Below, piece after piece: positions 18,668-28,424 of a DNA stretch of 64,000 bases. This DNA is from Galactobacillus timonensis (GTDB lineage Bacteria; Bacillota_I; Bacilli_A; Erysipelotrichales; Erysipelotrichaceae): the NCBI RefSeq assembly GCF_900240265.1, contig NZ_LT964739.1, positions 239,126 through 303,125 of the forward strand. Direction: 5' to 3'. Both the position numbers and the translations under genes were made by a program. The notes below the pieces were generated by a model that saw only the letters and a program-made list of their open reading frames with translations, searched no databases and was not told where the DNA came from. Numbering within the stretch: position 1 is the first letter of the stretch; every line of letters begins with the position of its first letter.

Positions 18668-20042
18668 ATGACTGCTGATACCTTATGCAAGAAACTGCTC
18701 TGTGTCAAGGACACAGTTGTTGAATCACAGGATTTTTATTCAGCATTTTTATTCAGATACGGATGGAGTCAAGCATCTGAGAATCAAAGCAAGACCTTCC
18801 AAATGGCATGAGGATGAATGCGCGTTCTGCGGGAAGAGACATCTTTCCAGATACGATACTGCAGCCAGAAAGCCGAAGGTCTGGAGGGGTCTGGACTTCG
18901 GAGGTATTCTGGTTGAGATTGAGCATTAGACGCATCGTGTGACATGTCCCGAGCATGGCATAGTCACTGCTGCAGTTCCATGGGCACATCCTTCCAGCAG
19001 CTTTACGAAGGAATTCGATATGGCTGTTACCTGGCTTGCCGAATACCTTCCCAGGAGTGCAGTAGCGAACTACATGCGCATTGACTGGCAGACGGTAGGA
19101 AGCTGTGTTTCCAGAGCTCTTCACGACCTTGAACCGGATCGCTCAGGAAGACCGAACGGGCTGGTAAACATCGGCATTGATGAGACAAGCTACTGCAAAG
19201 GACACAAGTACATAACAGTAGTAGTCAACCACGACACCAATTCTGTTGTCTGGGTTGCGGATGGCCACGGAAAAGCTGTTCTTGAGCAGTTCTACAAAGG
19301 TCTTACCCCAGAACAGCTTGCCAGTATCAAGGTCGTTACAGGAGACGGTGCACGCTGGATCACAGACTGTGTCAATGAGTTCACCCCAAGCTGCACCAGG
19401 TGTATGGATCCGTTCCATGTCGTAGAGTGGGCGACGGAATCCTTAGATGAGGTTCGCAAAGATCGATGGCGCTGCGCCCATCAGAAAGTCCAGGAAATGG
19501 AAAAGAAGGACCCTCAGAAACCTGGCCGCCCGAAATCTGATGACAATATCTCTGCAGCGATCAAGGCTGCTAAGGAAAAGGCGTCTGAGATCAAGAATTC
19601 CGCTTACACCTTAGGCAAAGCACCGGAGAATCTGACAGAGAATCAGCAGATCCGTCTGGAGATGATTCAGGCAAATGATCCTCAGCTGTACCGTGCGTAT
19701 CGGCTGAAGGAATCACTTCGTCTTCTGCTCAAGTCGACAGATGCTGAGCAGGCGGAAGCAGATCTGAAGCACTGGATCTTCTGGGCAAGCCACAGCAGAA
19801 TCCCTGCATTCGTTGAACTCTCCAGAAAGATCAAGCGTCACAAGGAGCACATTCTGAACACGATCCGGCTAGGACTGAGCAACGCCAGAATTGAAGCGAC
19901 GAACAACAAAATCAAGCTAATCATTCGAAAGGCTTACGGCTTCAGAAACATTAACAACATGATGGATATGGTGTACTTGGTATGCTCGGATATTAAGGTT
20001 CCACTTCCAAGCAGAAAGTTGAAGGTACACACCCCTGCATGA
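18668..20042 (+). pseudogene. ISL3-family transposase, inactivated
   Basis: The product has the ISL3 layout: an N-terminal zinc-ribbon region (CAFCGKRHLSRYD), an HTH, and a DDE core (NIGIDETSYCKGHKY, VVTGDGARW, LSNARIEATNNKIKLI). AAAGGAGACC precedes ATG 18668. Two lesions break it. A 13-base tandem duplication (18732-18744 repeated at 18745-18757) shifts the frame; deleting one copy restores ESQDFYSDTDGVKHLRIKAR. A TAG at 18927-18929 then stops the restored frame just before THRVTCPEHG. An intact 367-codon frame continues from 18939 to 20042, so the damage is confined to the first quarter. Confidence 0.85.
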
Positions 20043-20060
20043 ATACTGGAGATTCAGTAA

Positions 20061-20080
20061 TTTTCACCCACAACGATGCC
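20061..20080 (-). repeat. Right inner inverted repeat of the ISL3 element
   Basis: Inverted partner of 18558-18577. Confidence 0.8.
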
Positions 20081-20232
20081 AGAAGAGCCCTAAGTTTCTT
20101 TATATTTATGACAGAGATAACTCAATGTCTAATCCTATCAGAACTATTTAAGCGCTTTCATTATGGAAATGCAACTGGTATTTTTGACACTGTTCAAATA
20201 ACAAGTTCATAATTGCTGTAAATTAAGCCATT

Positions 20233-21117
20233 TCATTGTTCATGATAAATTGCAGAAATTTTTTTTAGAATATCCATATGTTCAAAACCATTTGGATAAA
20301 CAATATCTATTTCACGATTCATACTGAGATTTTCAATTGGAAGTGCCACAAGCTTCTTCTTCCTGATTTCACTCTGGCATGCACTTCTGGCTAAAACGGA
20401 TGCCCCATACCCATGTCTGACAAGGTCTTTGATGGTGGCCACATTATCTATTTCCAGAATGACATTAAACTCTTCAATGGACATGTTCTGCCCTTCCAAT
20501 GCAGCCATAAAAAGATCTCTGGTGCCGCTGTTAGGCAGGCGCAGGATGAGTTTCTGAGAGCGCACATCGTTTATTGTCACCATGGATTTCTGAGCAAGCT
20601 CATGACTCGGCGGCACAATCAGAACAAGACTGTCCGTATCCAAGGGCATACTGATAAGAGAAGGATCATGAAAAGCACCGTCAATAATAGCAAAATCAGC
20701 TTCATAATTCTTGATTTTCTGCAGCAGATGAGCCTGGGTATCTGTGATTAATCTCATCGTCACACCTGAGTTTTCCATAATGTACTTGGCAAAGACTTCT
20801 GTAATGCGGTTTGCCTCAACCGTATGAGTAATGCCGATATTCAGGCTCGTGATTCCATTTGCCTCATCCTGCAGTTCCTTACGCAGCTTGATATCAAGTG
20901 CAACCATGGAGCGGGCATACTTGACTACTTTTTCACCCTCCCTGGTCAGCTTCAGGTGCATGCCGGTCCGTTCAAAAAGATGAATGTTAAGTTCAGACTC
21001 AATCGCATGAATATGCTGGCTGACGGCCGGCTGTGAAAGGCCGAGCTCATTTGCAGCACGTGAATAATTTCCTGTTTCCACTACTTTCAAAACGGTGTAT
21101 ATCTTTGCATCAATCAT
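20233..21117 (-). CDS. LysR-family transcriptional regulator
   Basis: A 294-residue LysR regulator with an N-terminal winged HTH (LKVVETGNYSRAANELGLSQ, then PAVSQHIHAIESEL) and a two-lobe effector-binding domain. It follows the MATE pump gene by 23 bases on the same strand and probably shares its transcript. The effector is unknown. The gap 20090-20232 between the ISL3 element and this gene holds no recognisable feature. Confidence 0.88.
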   Translation of the reverse strand: MIDAKIYTVLKVVETGNYSRAANELGLSQPAVSQHIHAIESELNIHLFERTGMHLKLTREGEKVVKYARSMVALDIKLRKELQDEANGITSLNIGITHTVEANRITEVFAKYIMENSGVTMRLITDTQAHLLQKIKNYEADFAIIDGAFHDPSLISMPLDTDSLVLIVPPSHELAQKSMVTINDVRSQKLILRLPNSGTRDLFMAALEGQNMSIEEFNVILEIDNVATIKDLVRHGYGASVLARSACQSEIRKKKLVALPIENLSMNREIDIVYPNGFEHMDILKKISAIYHEQ

Positions 21118-21140
21118 TCATTCTCACCTTATTGTTCATA

Positions 21141-22547
21141 TTAAAAACTGTTCGCTGGTGCTTTATATGAAGCTTTTGTTTCAAACTTTTGTTCAAGATA
21201 AAGCAGTGACTGTTCAAACAAAATGACAGCTACAGCGCAGCTCAGAATATCCGTGATCGGCGTAGCCCAGACAACAGCATCTGCAGATCTGGTTAAGTTC
21301 AGAATAAACATCAGCGGAATATCAACAATTCCTTTTCTTAATAATGCAAGTATAAAGGATTTTCTTCCATTGTTAACAGCCTGAAAGAAAGAAATAATGG
21401 AATATGCAAAGGCAGAAAAAGGACAGCCTATCGTCAGAATGCGCAGAAATTTTTCGGCATAGATCAGAGAAGGTCCTTCCGGCAGAAAGATACCGGTCAG
21501 CCCCCTGGCAAAGATAAGATTGATTGTCATTGCGGCCAAAGCAAATACAACTGCCAGGGTTGAAGAGAATCTGATGACCGACTTCATTCTTTTGAAATCA
21601 CGGCTGCCATAGGCATAGGCGATTAGCGGAAGAACGCCCTGCGATATACCGCGAACAATGGAATGAGCAAGCATGTTGACTTTCTTTGCCACACCGATGC
21701 CGGCCTGTACATCCGTCCCGGCTGAAGCAATCAGGGCATCCAGAACGGCATAGGAGATATTTTCCATCAAAGTCATCGTAAATGCCGGCATGCCGGTCAT
21801 GAATATCTCCCGGAATGTTCCGTCCTCAAAAGCAGTGCTGTTTAAATGAAACTGAATGCAAGAGCCTTTCTTCTGCAGAACATGAATCAATATGACAAAA
21901 TACAGAAACGAAATAACATTGGAAAGAGCAGTAGCGATACCGGCACCGAGAACTTCATTTCCTTTTGGAAGAATGACAAACATGAATAACGGATCAAGCA
22001 GAATATTCAATACACCGCCTAATACAATGCCGGCACCGGATTCAGCCAATCTGCCTTCTGCCCGGACGAGATTTGCCAGCATGGAGCTCATGGAAGTAAA
22101 TAATCCGCCGAAGCATACTGTCACCACCATGTATTTCACAGCCTGTGTGTGGACAACTTCATTTCGCCCACCAAGTACATTCAGAAAGGAGTCACGCAGC
22201 AGCCATACGCCTGTGCAGTACAGTGCCGTAACCAAGAGGCAGCCGTAAAAGGCAAATGCAGATGCATTTTCTGCTCTGCCCGTTCTCTTTCTACCCAGGG
22301 CTCTTGAAATTGTTGTGGAACCGCCGACGCCGAATAAATTGGCAATGGCAGAAAGAAACATATAGGGAGGCATGCAGATGGTTACGGCAGTAATGCTTGT
22401 CACCTGACCGGTAAGACCGATGAAGAATGTATCCGCCATATTATAAATAACCAGTATAATCTGACTGATTACCATCGGCAGAGCCAGTTTGATAACCGCT
22501 CTGGACACATGCGTATTATCAAATAATTTTTTTGTATCTTCTTTCAT
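21141..22547 (-). CDS. MATE-family efflux pump
   Basis: A 468-residue membrane protein with about 12 hydrophobic segments and MATE signatures (LALPMVISQIILVIYNMADT, later a second copy of the fold beginning FMTGMPAFTMTLMENISYA). It exports drugs or metabolites using a Na+ or H+ gradient. ATG 22547 is chosen because GGAGGCAG lies upstream at good spacing; the longer frame to 22583 would include it. The LysR gene follows. Confidence 0.88.
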   Translation of the reverse strand: MKEDTKKLFDNTHVSRAVIKLALPMVISQIILVIYNMADTFFIGLTGQVTSITAVTICMPPYMFLSAIANLFGVGGSTTISRALGRKRTGRAENASAFAFYGCLLVTALYCTGVWLLRDSFLNVLGGRNEVVHTQAVKYMVVTVCFGGLFTSMSSMLANLVRAEGRLAESGAGIVLGGVLNILLDPLFMFVILPKGNEVLGAGIATALSNVISFLYFVILIHVLQKKGSCIQFHLNSTAFEDGTFREIFMTGMPAFTMTLMENISYAVLDALIASAGTDVQAGIGVAKKVNMLAHSIVRGISQGVLPLIAYAYGSRDFKRMKSVIRFSSTLAVVFALAAMTINLIFARGLTGIFLPEGPSLIYAEKFLRILTIGCPFSAFAYSIISFFQAVNNGRKSFILALLRKGIVDIPLMFILNLTRSADAVVWATPITDILSCAVAVILFEQSLLYLEQKFETKASYKAPANSF

Positions 22548-22633
22548 GCTCTCTGCCTCCATTTCTTGAAAACTACGTTCCAATCATAGATGTAAACCCT
22601 TACAGCATCAAATAAGATCATTTGATCAGCTTA

Positions 22634-22721
22634 TAAATTTTTCTTATAGTTTATGTAATTTCTGGTTTTTATAAGCGAGTTTATGCGACATTGTCAAATT
22701 CATATCATAAGATTTTCTTAT
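22634..22721. promoter_or_regulatory. Palindromes upstream of the MATE/LysR operon
   Basis: ATAAGA-TTT-TCTTAT (22707-22721) is a perfect 6+6 inverted repeat, and a related TATAA-N7-TTATA word lies near 22634-22650. Spaced AT-rich dyads like these are typical LysR binding sites. A third dyad, GATCATTTGATC, lies near 22617-22628. The rest of 22722-22853 shows no other signal. Confidence 0.4.
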
Positions 22722-22853
22722 ATATTTATTGAAAATTATTATTTGTTCAAAAAAACTGTCTGAATGAAAAGCATCTTAACATTCAGGCAGGTTTATCTGA
22801 CTATGCTTATATTATTGGCAATTGCGCTTGCTACTGCACAGAATTGAAGTTTT

Positions 22854-23077
22854 CTACAGCCGATTATCAATAGACTCAATAAGCCAGTCAAGTCTCAAGC
22901 CATTTTTGTACTTTATTCGGTATTCGTTGAGACTCATAAAATTCGCGCCAAGTTCTATCTCAAGATCCTCTTCCTGTGCTTCATCATCTTTCCATCCACA
23001 AACAGGACATCAGCCAATTGCTCTTGTGTCATATTCTTCTGTTTCTGGTAATAAAGAATATTATCATCCGATTTCAT
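22854..23077 (-). pseudogene. Remnant joining an HTH_XRE start to a CPCC-family end
   Basis: From 23077 the minus strand encodes MKSDDNILYYQKQKNMTQEQ, LAD, the first part of an XRE-type HTH. From 23009 another frame encodes CPVCGWKDDEAQEEDLEI, then LGANFMSLNEYRIKYKNG, the zinc-binding C-terminal part of a CPCC-family cysteine-rich protein, ending at a stop at 22854. The frames meet near 23009, so this is a frameshifted fusion or a deletion junction of two genes. Neither piece has a full domain. Confidence 0.6.
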
Positions 23078-23155
23078 GGCATTCTTATCAGATGAACCTT
23101 CACCATTTCTCATCCCTCATTTTTGTTCGTATACTTCAAATATACGGAGGTATTT

Positions 23156-24109
23156 ATGAAAATCAGAAACACCAAGGCAAAAGCAGTAAAGAGGGTGATT
23201 GGCGCAGGAGAAGAATCTGTTGATGGGATTATTATTGACACATCTACTCCTGATTTAGAAAAAATAGCAGAGTACTATATCAACAACAAGGACAAGTACA
23301 GATTTGTCTGTCCATCATGCGGCGTCGAGGTGTTCCCTCGCAGAGCACCGCGTCGAACCTCGGATATTTTAAAAAGAAAGGTGTGGGAATATTCTCCTAA
23401 GTATTATTTTGCAGCGCCCAAAAAACATACACCGAAATGTGAATACAATAAAAGTTCAAAGCGACAGCGTCGGGTGCGAAGGCTTAATTTTGGGGGCACG
23501 AAGTTTAATCTGAACTACATTTACAATTATGTAGATCCGGATGAGCCTGGGGCAAATCAAGTTTGCTCACAGCAGGCAATTGAAACAAAAGGTCAAGATC
23601 ATCACGAATCGTCTGCCGAACTGGAAATCAACAATAGCCCGAAAGAGCTAACAACTATTGAGAAAATATACGAGAAAATTACCCTATTATCTGCAGATGC
23701 GGTCATCGCAAATGGCATTTACAAAAAGGACTATTTTATCGATAGAAATTATCCGGACAAAGAGTTTCAAGAGGATTTGTCGGGGGATAAAATGATTGTT
23801 ACAAAACGTGTTCCCACCGCTCTGCTGAAAAATATCCCTTTTGAGCAAAGAAAGGGATATGTTTGCTTGATCAATGAAGATGCTGATTACGATAGTGGCA
23901 ACCCTGAAAATATTCTCTTTCTGCTTGTAAAATGCAAAAAGCCTTGGGTACATAGCCTGTTTGCGGAATCTGTGATGGGATCTAGTCAGCGCAATCCCCA
24001 TTCATATATCGTCATCATGGCGGACTGGAAGAAAGTTAAATGCAATGACAATCTTCACGTTTACAAAGCATACATCAATTCAAAACAGTATCTTTTTACC
24101 GATAGATGA
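23156..24109 (+). CDS. Unknown protein with a zinc-ribbon-like motif
   Basis: A 317-residue protein I do not recognise. A possible zinc site is formed by Cys52 and Cys55 (CPSCGVEVF) with His91 and Cys95 (HTPKC), flanked by an Arg/Lys-rich stretch (SSKRQRRVRRLNFGG), which suggests nucleic-acid binding. The C-terminal half (about 165-317) looks like a compact alpha/beta domain (KGYVCLINEDADYDSGN, ILFLLVKCKKPWVHSLF). A perfect CGGAGG lies 6 bases before ATG 23156. It is monocistronic, converges on the recombinase operon and ends in a strong terminator. Position among mobile genes suggests cargo. Confidence 0.6.
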   Translation: MKIRNTKAKAVKRVIGAGEESVDGIIIDTSTPDLEKIAEYYINNKDKYRFVCPSCGVEVFPRRAPRRTSDILKRKVWEYSPKYYFAAPKKHTPKCEYNKSSKRQRRVRRLNFGGTKFNLNYIYNYVDPDEPGANQVCSQQAIETKGQDHHESSAELEINNSPKELTTIEKIYEKITLLSADAVIANGIYKKDYFIDRNYPDKEFQEDLSGDKMIVTKRVPTALLKNIPFEQRKGYVCLINEDADYDSGNPENILFLLVKCKKPWVHSLFAESVMGSSQRNPHSYIVIMADWKKVKCNDNLHVYKAYINSKQYLFTDR

Positions 24110-24118
24110 CAAATCCTA

Positions 24119-24149
24119 GAGAAAGCCTGTTCTATGGCTTTCTTTTTAT
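24119..24149 (+). terminator. Terminator between the zinc-ribbon gene and the recombinase operon
   Basis: GAAAGCC (24121-24127) and GGCTTTC (24136-24142) form a stem with an 8-base loop, followed by TTTTTATT. Located in the convergent gap, it could act in both directions. Confidence 0.75.
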
Positions 24150-25510
24150 TACTTCCGCCAGTAAACCTGGTTGACGGAATCAGTGATATCTACTTCTTCC
24201 TTTGGCTTGTTCCGGGCGGGGCTTTGCCGGATTACCAGATTCATCGGTACCCTGGTCTGTATCAGAATCTGATCGTTATACTCTTTGTTTGTTATGCGAA
24301 CATGAACAGGGCCGCCATCAATATTGGTTCTTGCGGACAGAGAAAAATCATTCTTGGGATGATTCAAAGGATGCCTAAGAAGCAGCGTATACAAATAGTG
24401 CAGATACTCTTCGTTTGCATAGTCCGCGCGCCGCATTGGCGTATTGTCCATTGCATGTCCCATATAGTATTGAGAGTCGGTCAAAGTGAAGCCCAGATTG
24501 TATAAATGCGTCGCAAAGTTTCTGCGGAAAAGATATGTCGTAACATCCTTTTCCTTCAGATCTTCCCATGTATTCTGTGTCTCGATCATGTAGGCCGCGA
24601 TGCCTGACACTTCCTGTTCCTGCAATTTCAGAACATCATGAAGAAACCTTTTTCCTGCAAGTGTCAGATCTTTCGAACGGCAAATCACACTGAATTGATT
24701 GCCTCTGCAGGCAATCGGAAGCTCATCTACGGAAGAAAAAGTTTTTCCAGAAGAGTCTGTATAAGGAAAGCGGATTTGAGAGCAGATATATTCCTTTCTT
24801 CCCCGCAGGTAATCAAGAAGGACAGGCATAATTGGCAGCCTTCGCGGTGAATTGGCGGTCTTGCCGCTGGCTTTCAGAGTATTGTCGCCTAATCGAACAG
24901 TCTCAAAAATCTGTACATAATAGCATCCCGGGAACTCTGTCATTTCGCGAATATCACCAAACCTGAGCGGACACGTTTCGTTATTTCGCGTGCCCAAAAG
25001 AAACATCAATGTGAGGCCAGGATTCTCGCCACTTTCCGTTTTAGGATCCAAAAGATACTTTGCTGCAGCTTTCTCTTCTTCAATAGAAAGTGACTTACGG
25101 ATCTTCAGGAAGGCGGCAGAACGGTCTTCATTTTCCTTAACTCGATAATCATTTGCCGATCCCCACAGTGTGTTCGGGTCAACTCCGATATTCTTAGGAT
25201 CACGGAAAAAGCACATGCAGGGATCATAAATCAGATGCCGAATACTTGAATTAATACTCTGGTCCGAATACCCGCTCCGCACACGGATTCTGCTGATCAG
25301 TTCTTCAATTGTTTCTTCGTCGTAGTCTTCTGCCGGAATTCGAATATCCACATACGGAAAGATATTTTCTTCGTAGCGCTGAATATATGTGTCATTGGTT
25401 TTCGGAAGGTTATTCTTATTAATCTCATCAAAATAGCGATGCGTAATGCCAATGAAGTTCATCTTCCCTTCCGCGGTTTTTTCCTGATATTTCAGAGAAA
25501 ATGTAGCCAT
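24149..25510 (-). CDS. Tyrosine recombinase-like protein
   Basis: A 453-residue recombinase, second gene of a two-gene operon. The C-terminal part has the marks of the tyrosine recombinase fold: LLGTRNNETCPLRFGDI with Arg175 (box I), YLFRRNFATHLYNLGF with Arg329/330 (box II), YYMGH with His352, and a candidate nucleophile Tyr364 in MRRADY. The His/Lys usually three residues before the box II Arg is not conserved. ATG 25510 is taken; AAGGAG lies 12 bases upstream, overlapping the end of the preceding gene's stop region. The family is divergent from Tn916-type integrases. Confidence 0.7.
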   Translation of the reverse strand: MATFSLKYQEKTAEGKMNFIGITHRYFDEINKNNLPKTNDTYIQRYEENIFPYVDIRIPAEDYDEETIEELISRIRVRSGYSDQSINSSIRHLIYDPCMCFFRDPKNIGVDPNTLWGSANDYRVKENEDRSAAFLKIRKSLSIEEEKAAAKYLLDPKTESGENPGLTLMFLLGTRNNETCPLRFGDIREMTEFPGCYYVQIFETVRLGDNTLKASGKTANSPRRLPIMPVLLDYLRGRKEYICSQIRFPYTDSSGKTFSSVDELPIACRGNQFSVICRSKDLTLAGKRFLHDVLKLQEQEVSGIAAYMIETQNTWEDLKEKDVTTYLFRRNFATHLYNLGFTLTDSQYYMGHAMDNTPMRRADYANEEYLHYLYTLLLRHPLNHPKNDFSLSARTNIDGGPVHVRITNKEYNDQILIQTRVPMNLVIRQSPARNKPKEEVDITDSVNQVYWRK

Positions 25511-25519
25511 AGATTTCAA

Positions 25520-28384
25520 TCACTCCTTCTTGATCTTTACAACATCAACATCGATTCCGTGCTGCGCATAAGCAAGAATATTCGTAAGCTGGCCAGCGTC
25601 CTCAACCGTAAAATCAAGCTCTGTACAATGATCCGGATCCAGAGTTGACTTGTATTCCTCTCTCTCTGTTTTTCCTTCAATTACAGTTCCCTCTGCCCGT
25701 TCCTGAAGCAATCGTGCAAAGCGATTCTGCTTAATATAAAGTCGATATTGCGCCGCATCATTCTCCATATCGCAATAGTTTCTGGCAAAGGTTGAGTCCG
25801 GTTTATTTCCGGTCAGAAAGTCCACCTCGTCTTTCTCATATGCGCAGTCTGATAAGGCAAAGTGGCGGAAATTTGAGCGGAAAATATCGCCGTTATAATT
25901 CCTCAAATCAATCTGCTCGAAATCCGTTTCGTTGATCGGAATCTGAATCTCTTCTTTATCAATGTATTTTTTCAGAATGCTTCGGCAAAGGTGGTTGATC
26001 TGCGAAGGAGAATAAATCATGGTTATTCCATTAATGCGATGCCCGCTTTCTCCTCCCACAATCGCCAACGGAGCCATCTGTTGGATAGTATCAACACCCA
26101 GTTTTTCCATCTGACGATCGAGCTCTGTCTTAATATATTTTCCGAGCAGATCAGGAACCGGAATCAACCGATATGCCTCCCGTTTCTGAAGAGGATGAAA
26201 TGAATTCCCATCGAAAGAAGCACACCGTCGAATGATCAGCTGATAGAAGGATGCGCCGAATTCTTTCACTTCTTTCAGATCCTGCCACTCAAGTGCAGCA
26301 ACCGCAGCTGTTTCTAATCCTGTCGTAAGTTTGATCAAAACGGCAAGATATCTTGAGTCTCCTTCAAGATATTTTTTAGAGCAGACAGAGAACAAATCCT
26401 TCATCACATCGCGTCTGAAATATGAAGGAACCAGCGCACTGCGTACCTCATACATCGCACGTTTCTCGTTGCTGACAGCCTCAACTGCATCATGAAGATC
26501 GTTGGCAAATGCGTAGCCTTTCTTTACAGCAAGATCAAGAATCGCTGAAAGAATTGACTTCAATGCATACTTTGTTTTCTCCCCTTCATAACTCTGATAT
26601 TTCTCTGAGAGGAGACGATCGACGGCGTCATTCTGAATCAGATCAGCAGTTAATGATCCAATTTCTCCATTCATCAGCTCATGAAAATCAGCGTTGTTTC
26701 CGATTAAAGAATCGCATTCAGGAAAGAAATAAATGAACGTCTTCAGAGAAACATCATGCGGTTTCAGTACCTTTTGATAGGCGGAAGAAATCTCATGACG
26801 AGTCGAATACCGCTTTCCCTGGTATTCTGTTTCAGAATATGGATATACCGTCAGCACCCATTCTTTTACATCTCCAGCCGGTATATTCCTGGCACTCTTC
26901 TGCGTCTGATACATTGTCTTTTTCTCATTGCTGCCAGGATCTTTGATGAATGCGCGTACTCTCCGGCAACCATCGTCACCTGCAGATTCCGTGTAGAAAA
27001 GATGGACTTCATCTGTCAGATCAATGCGCTCAGCCCGATTTCGCTCAGCGTCCGATTTCCTCTCATAGCTATTAAATTCCTGTCGATAGACACTGCGGAA
27101 ATCAAGATTTGAAGGGAGCTCTTCCATTGCCATTGACAGCACAAGAGGACGGCGTTCAAGGGCTTGATACTTCTGATTCTTCAGTAATCTGTACTGGGAA
27201 ATCACCACCTGATTGTCCACAGAGTTCTCCATCGATCGAAACCAGACAAGACACTTCCTGGACGGCTTTCGCTCATCATTAATACCAGAAGGAAGAAGCG
27301 ATACACATTCGATCTGCAGGGAAGTTTCCGCGAGCATTGATTGTATTTCCCCAGAGGAATCTTTCAGATATCCATCACTTGTAAACATGAGAAAACGATT
27401 CGTCCCGGCAGATTTCCGTAAAATTCCATACAAATCTTCTGACAGTTTTCCTCCCGGTTCATGCGTCTGAAACAGCAGAATATTGCGAGAAAACGCAGGG
27501 TTTTCTTCAAGAAAATCTGCCAGATGATCCACTGAAATATACGAACTCCCGCCTTGTTCAGATTTGCTCAGTATTCCTGCCTGCGCAGAATTTTCGACCA
27601 CAAAAACGGTTGCGATCTTGATAAGTTCTGCATCATTCCGCCACTTTTTCATGAACACTGGCGAAGGTAAAACAACCAATGCAGAATCCTGATTCTTGTT
27701 CAGAAAAGAAGTGAATTGATAATAAACGTAATTGTTTTCAAGTGAGTAATCGTTTGGAATCAAACCTTTCGGATCATTTTCCAGGCAGATCAATGCATCA
27801 TTTCCATAAAGCATCGCATCCGCAGACTTCCTGATAAATTGCAGACTGCTGTTAAAAATCAGCCGTGAATTATCATCCGAATTGTGCTGCAATCCATTCA
27901 GAAATTTTGCCGGATTAGAGAACAATTGAAGCAGGATTCTATCCTGATCCGTTTGATTTCCGTACGCTTTTTTAACATCAGAAATGAAGTTTAATACGTT
28001 CTTTTCAACGTTCAATTCTTCCGGCAGTTGAAGAGAAATCTGCGTAATGCATTCATAAAACTGAACGAAATCACGGTTGCTTACGGAAGGAAAACGGCTG
28101 CGATACTGCGCGCAGAAGAGCTGCCATGGCGATCGATTTCCGTCCGATTTATGAACACGTTCACGCGTCAATTCAACACGAATTTCGTTTGAAATTAGGA
28201 TCAATTCCTTTAACTCTTTCTGCGTAAAATCCAAGCGATCAAAGAACGAAAAGGCTCGATGCTTATCTTCAATCAGATCGGGATATTCAAACCGAATCAA
28301 GGAATAAATCGAGCTGATCTGCTCTTTGCTCAATCTGGCATTCAATTTCTCCAGCTCAATCAATACGGGATCTATGTATTCCAT
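25520..28384 (-). CDS. Large protein with a degenerate tyrosine-recombinase domain
   Basis: A 954-residue protein with a C-terminal region that follows the tyrosine recombinase pattern: LTTGLETAAVAALEWQDL near 685-702 (box I, but Glu-Thr stands where Arg is expected), DIFRSNFRHFALSD near 835-850 (box II Arg kept) and FLTGNKPDSTFARNYCD near 855-870 (GH changed to GN, tyrosine kept). The first 650 residues are unlike an integrase arm domain; a middle stretch (NRFLMFTSDGYL...VSLLPSGIN) resembles part of a methyltransferase-like fold. ATG 28384 follows GGGGAGGAG; the longer frame to 28510 would cross the motif cluster. Loss of box I suggests a non-catalytic partner of the downstream recombinase. 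Confidence 0.55.
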   Translation of the reverse strand: MEYIDPVLIELEKLNARLSKEQISSIYSLIRFEYPDLIEDKHRAFSFFDRLDFTQKELKELILISNEIRVELTRERVHKSDGNRSPWQLFCAQYRSRFPSVSNRDFVQFYECITQISLQLPEELNVEKNVLNFISDVKKAYGNQTDQDRILLQLFSNPAKFLNGLQHNSDDNSRLIFNSSLQFIRKSADAMLYGNDALICLENDPKGLIPNDYSLENNYVYYQFTSFLNKNQDSALVVLPSPVFMKKWRNDAELIKIATVFVVENSAQAGILSKSEQGGSSYISVDHLADFLEENPAFSRNILLFQTHEPGGKLSEDLYGILRKSAGTNRFLMFTSDGYLKDSSGEIQSMLAETSLQIECVSLLPSGINDERKPSRKCLVWFRSMENSVDNQVVISQYRLLKNQKYQALERRPLVLSMAMEELPSNLDFRSVYRQEFNSYERKSDAERNRAERIDLTDEVHLFYTESAGDDGCRRVRAFIKDPGSNEKKTMYQTQKSARNIPAGDVKEWVLTVYPYSETEYQGKRYSTRHEISSAYQKVLKPHDVSLKTFIYFFPECDSLIGNNADFHELMNGEIGSLTADLIQNDAVDRLLSEKYQSYEGEKTKYALKSILSAILDLAVKKGYAFANDLHDAVEAVSNEKRAMYEVRSALVPSYFRRDVMKDLFSVCSKKYLEGDSRYLAVLIKLTTGLETAAVAALEWQDLKEVKEFGASFYQLIIRRCASFDGNSFHPLQKREAYRLIPVPDLLGKYIKTELDRQMEKLGVDTIQQMAPLAIVGGESGHRINGITMIYSPSQINHLCRSILKKYIDKEEIQIPINETDFEQIDLRNYNGDIFRSNFRHFALSDCAYEKDEVDFLTGNKPDSTFARNYCDMENDAAQYRLYIKQNRFARLLQERAEGTVIEGKTEREEYKSTLDPDHCTELDFTVEDAGQLTNILAYAQHGIDVDVVKIKKE

Positions 28385-28424
28385 GCCGTCTCCTCCCCAT
28401 GTTTCTTCAATCATAGTATAGTCA

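Larger units (their letters stand above)
18551..20089 (+). mobile_element. ISL3-family insertion sequence, decayed
   Basis: One transposase pseudogene lies between inverted ends. GGCATGATTGTGGGTGAAAA (18558-18577) matches the reverse complement of 20061-20080 at 18 of 20 positions. Outward from these, GGCTTCG on the left and GGCTCTTCT on the right resemble the GGCTCTT tip usual for ISL3 elements, with two bases lost on the left. No 8-bp target duplication is recognisable, which fits an old insertion. Confidence 0.8.

Noticed and set aside
18543..20097. Target-site duplication of the ISL3 element
   Set aside because: The 8 bases on each side do not match; the left end seems to have lost bases.
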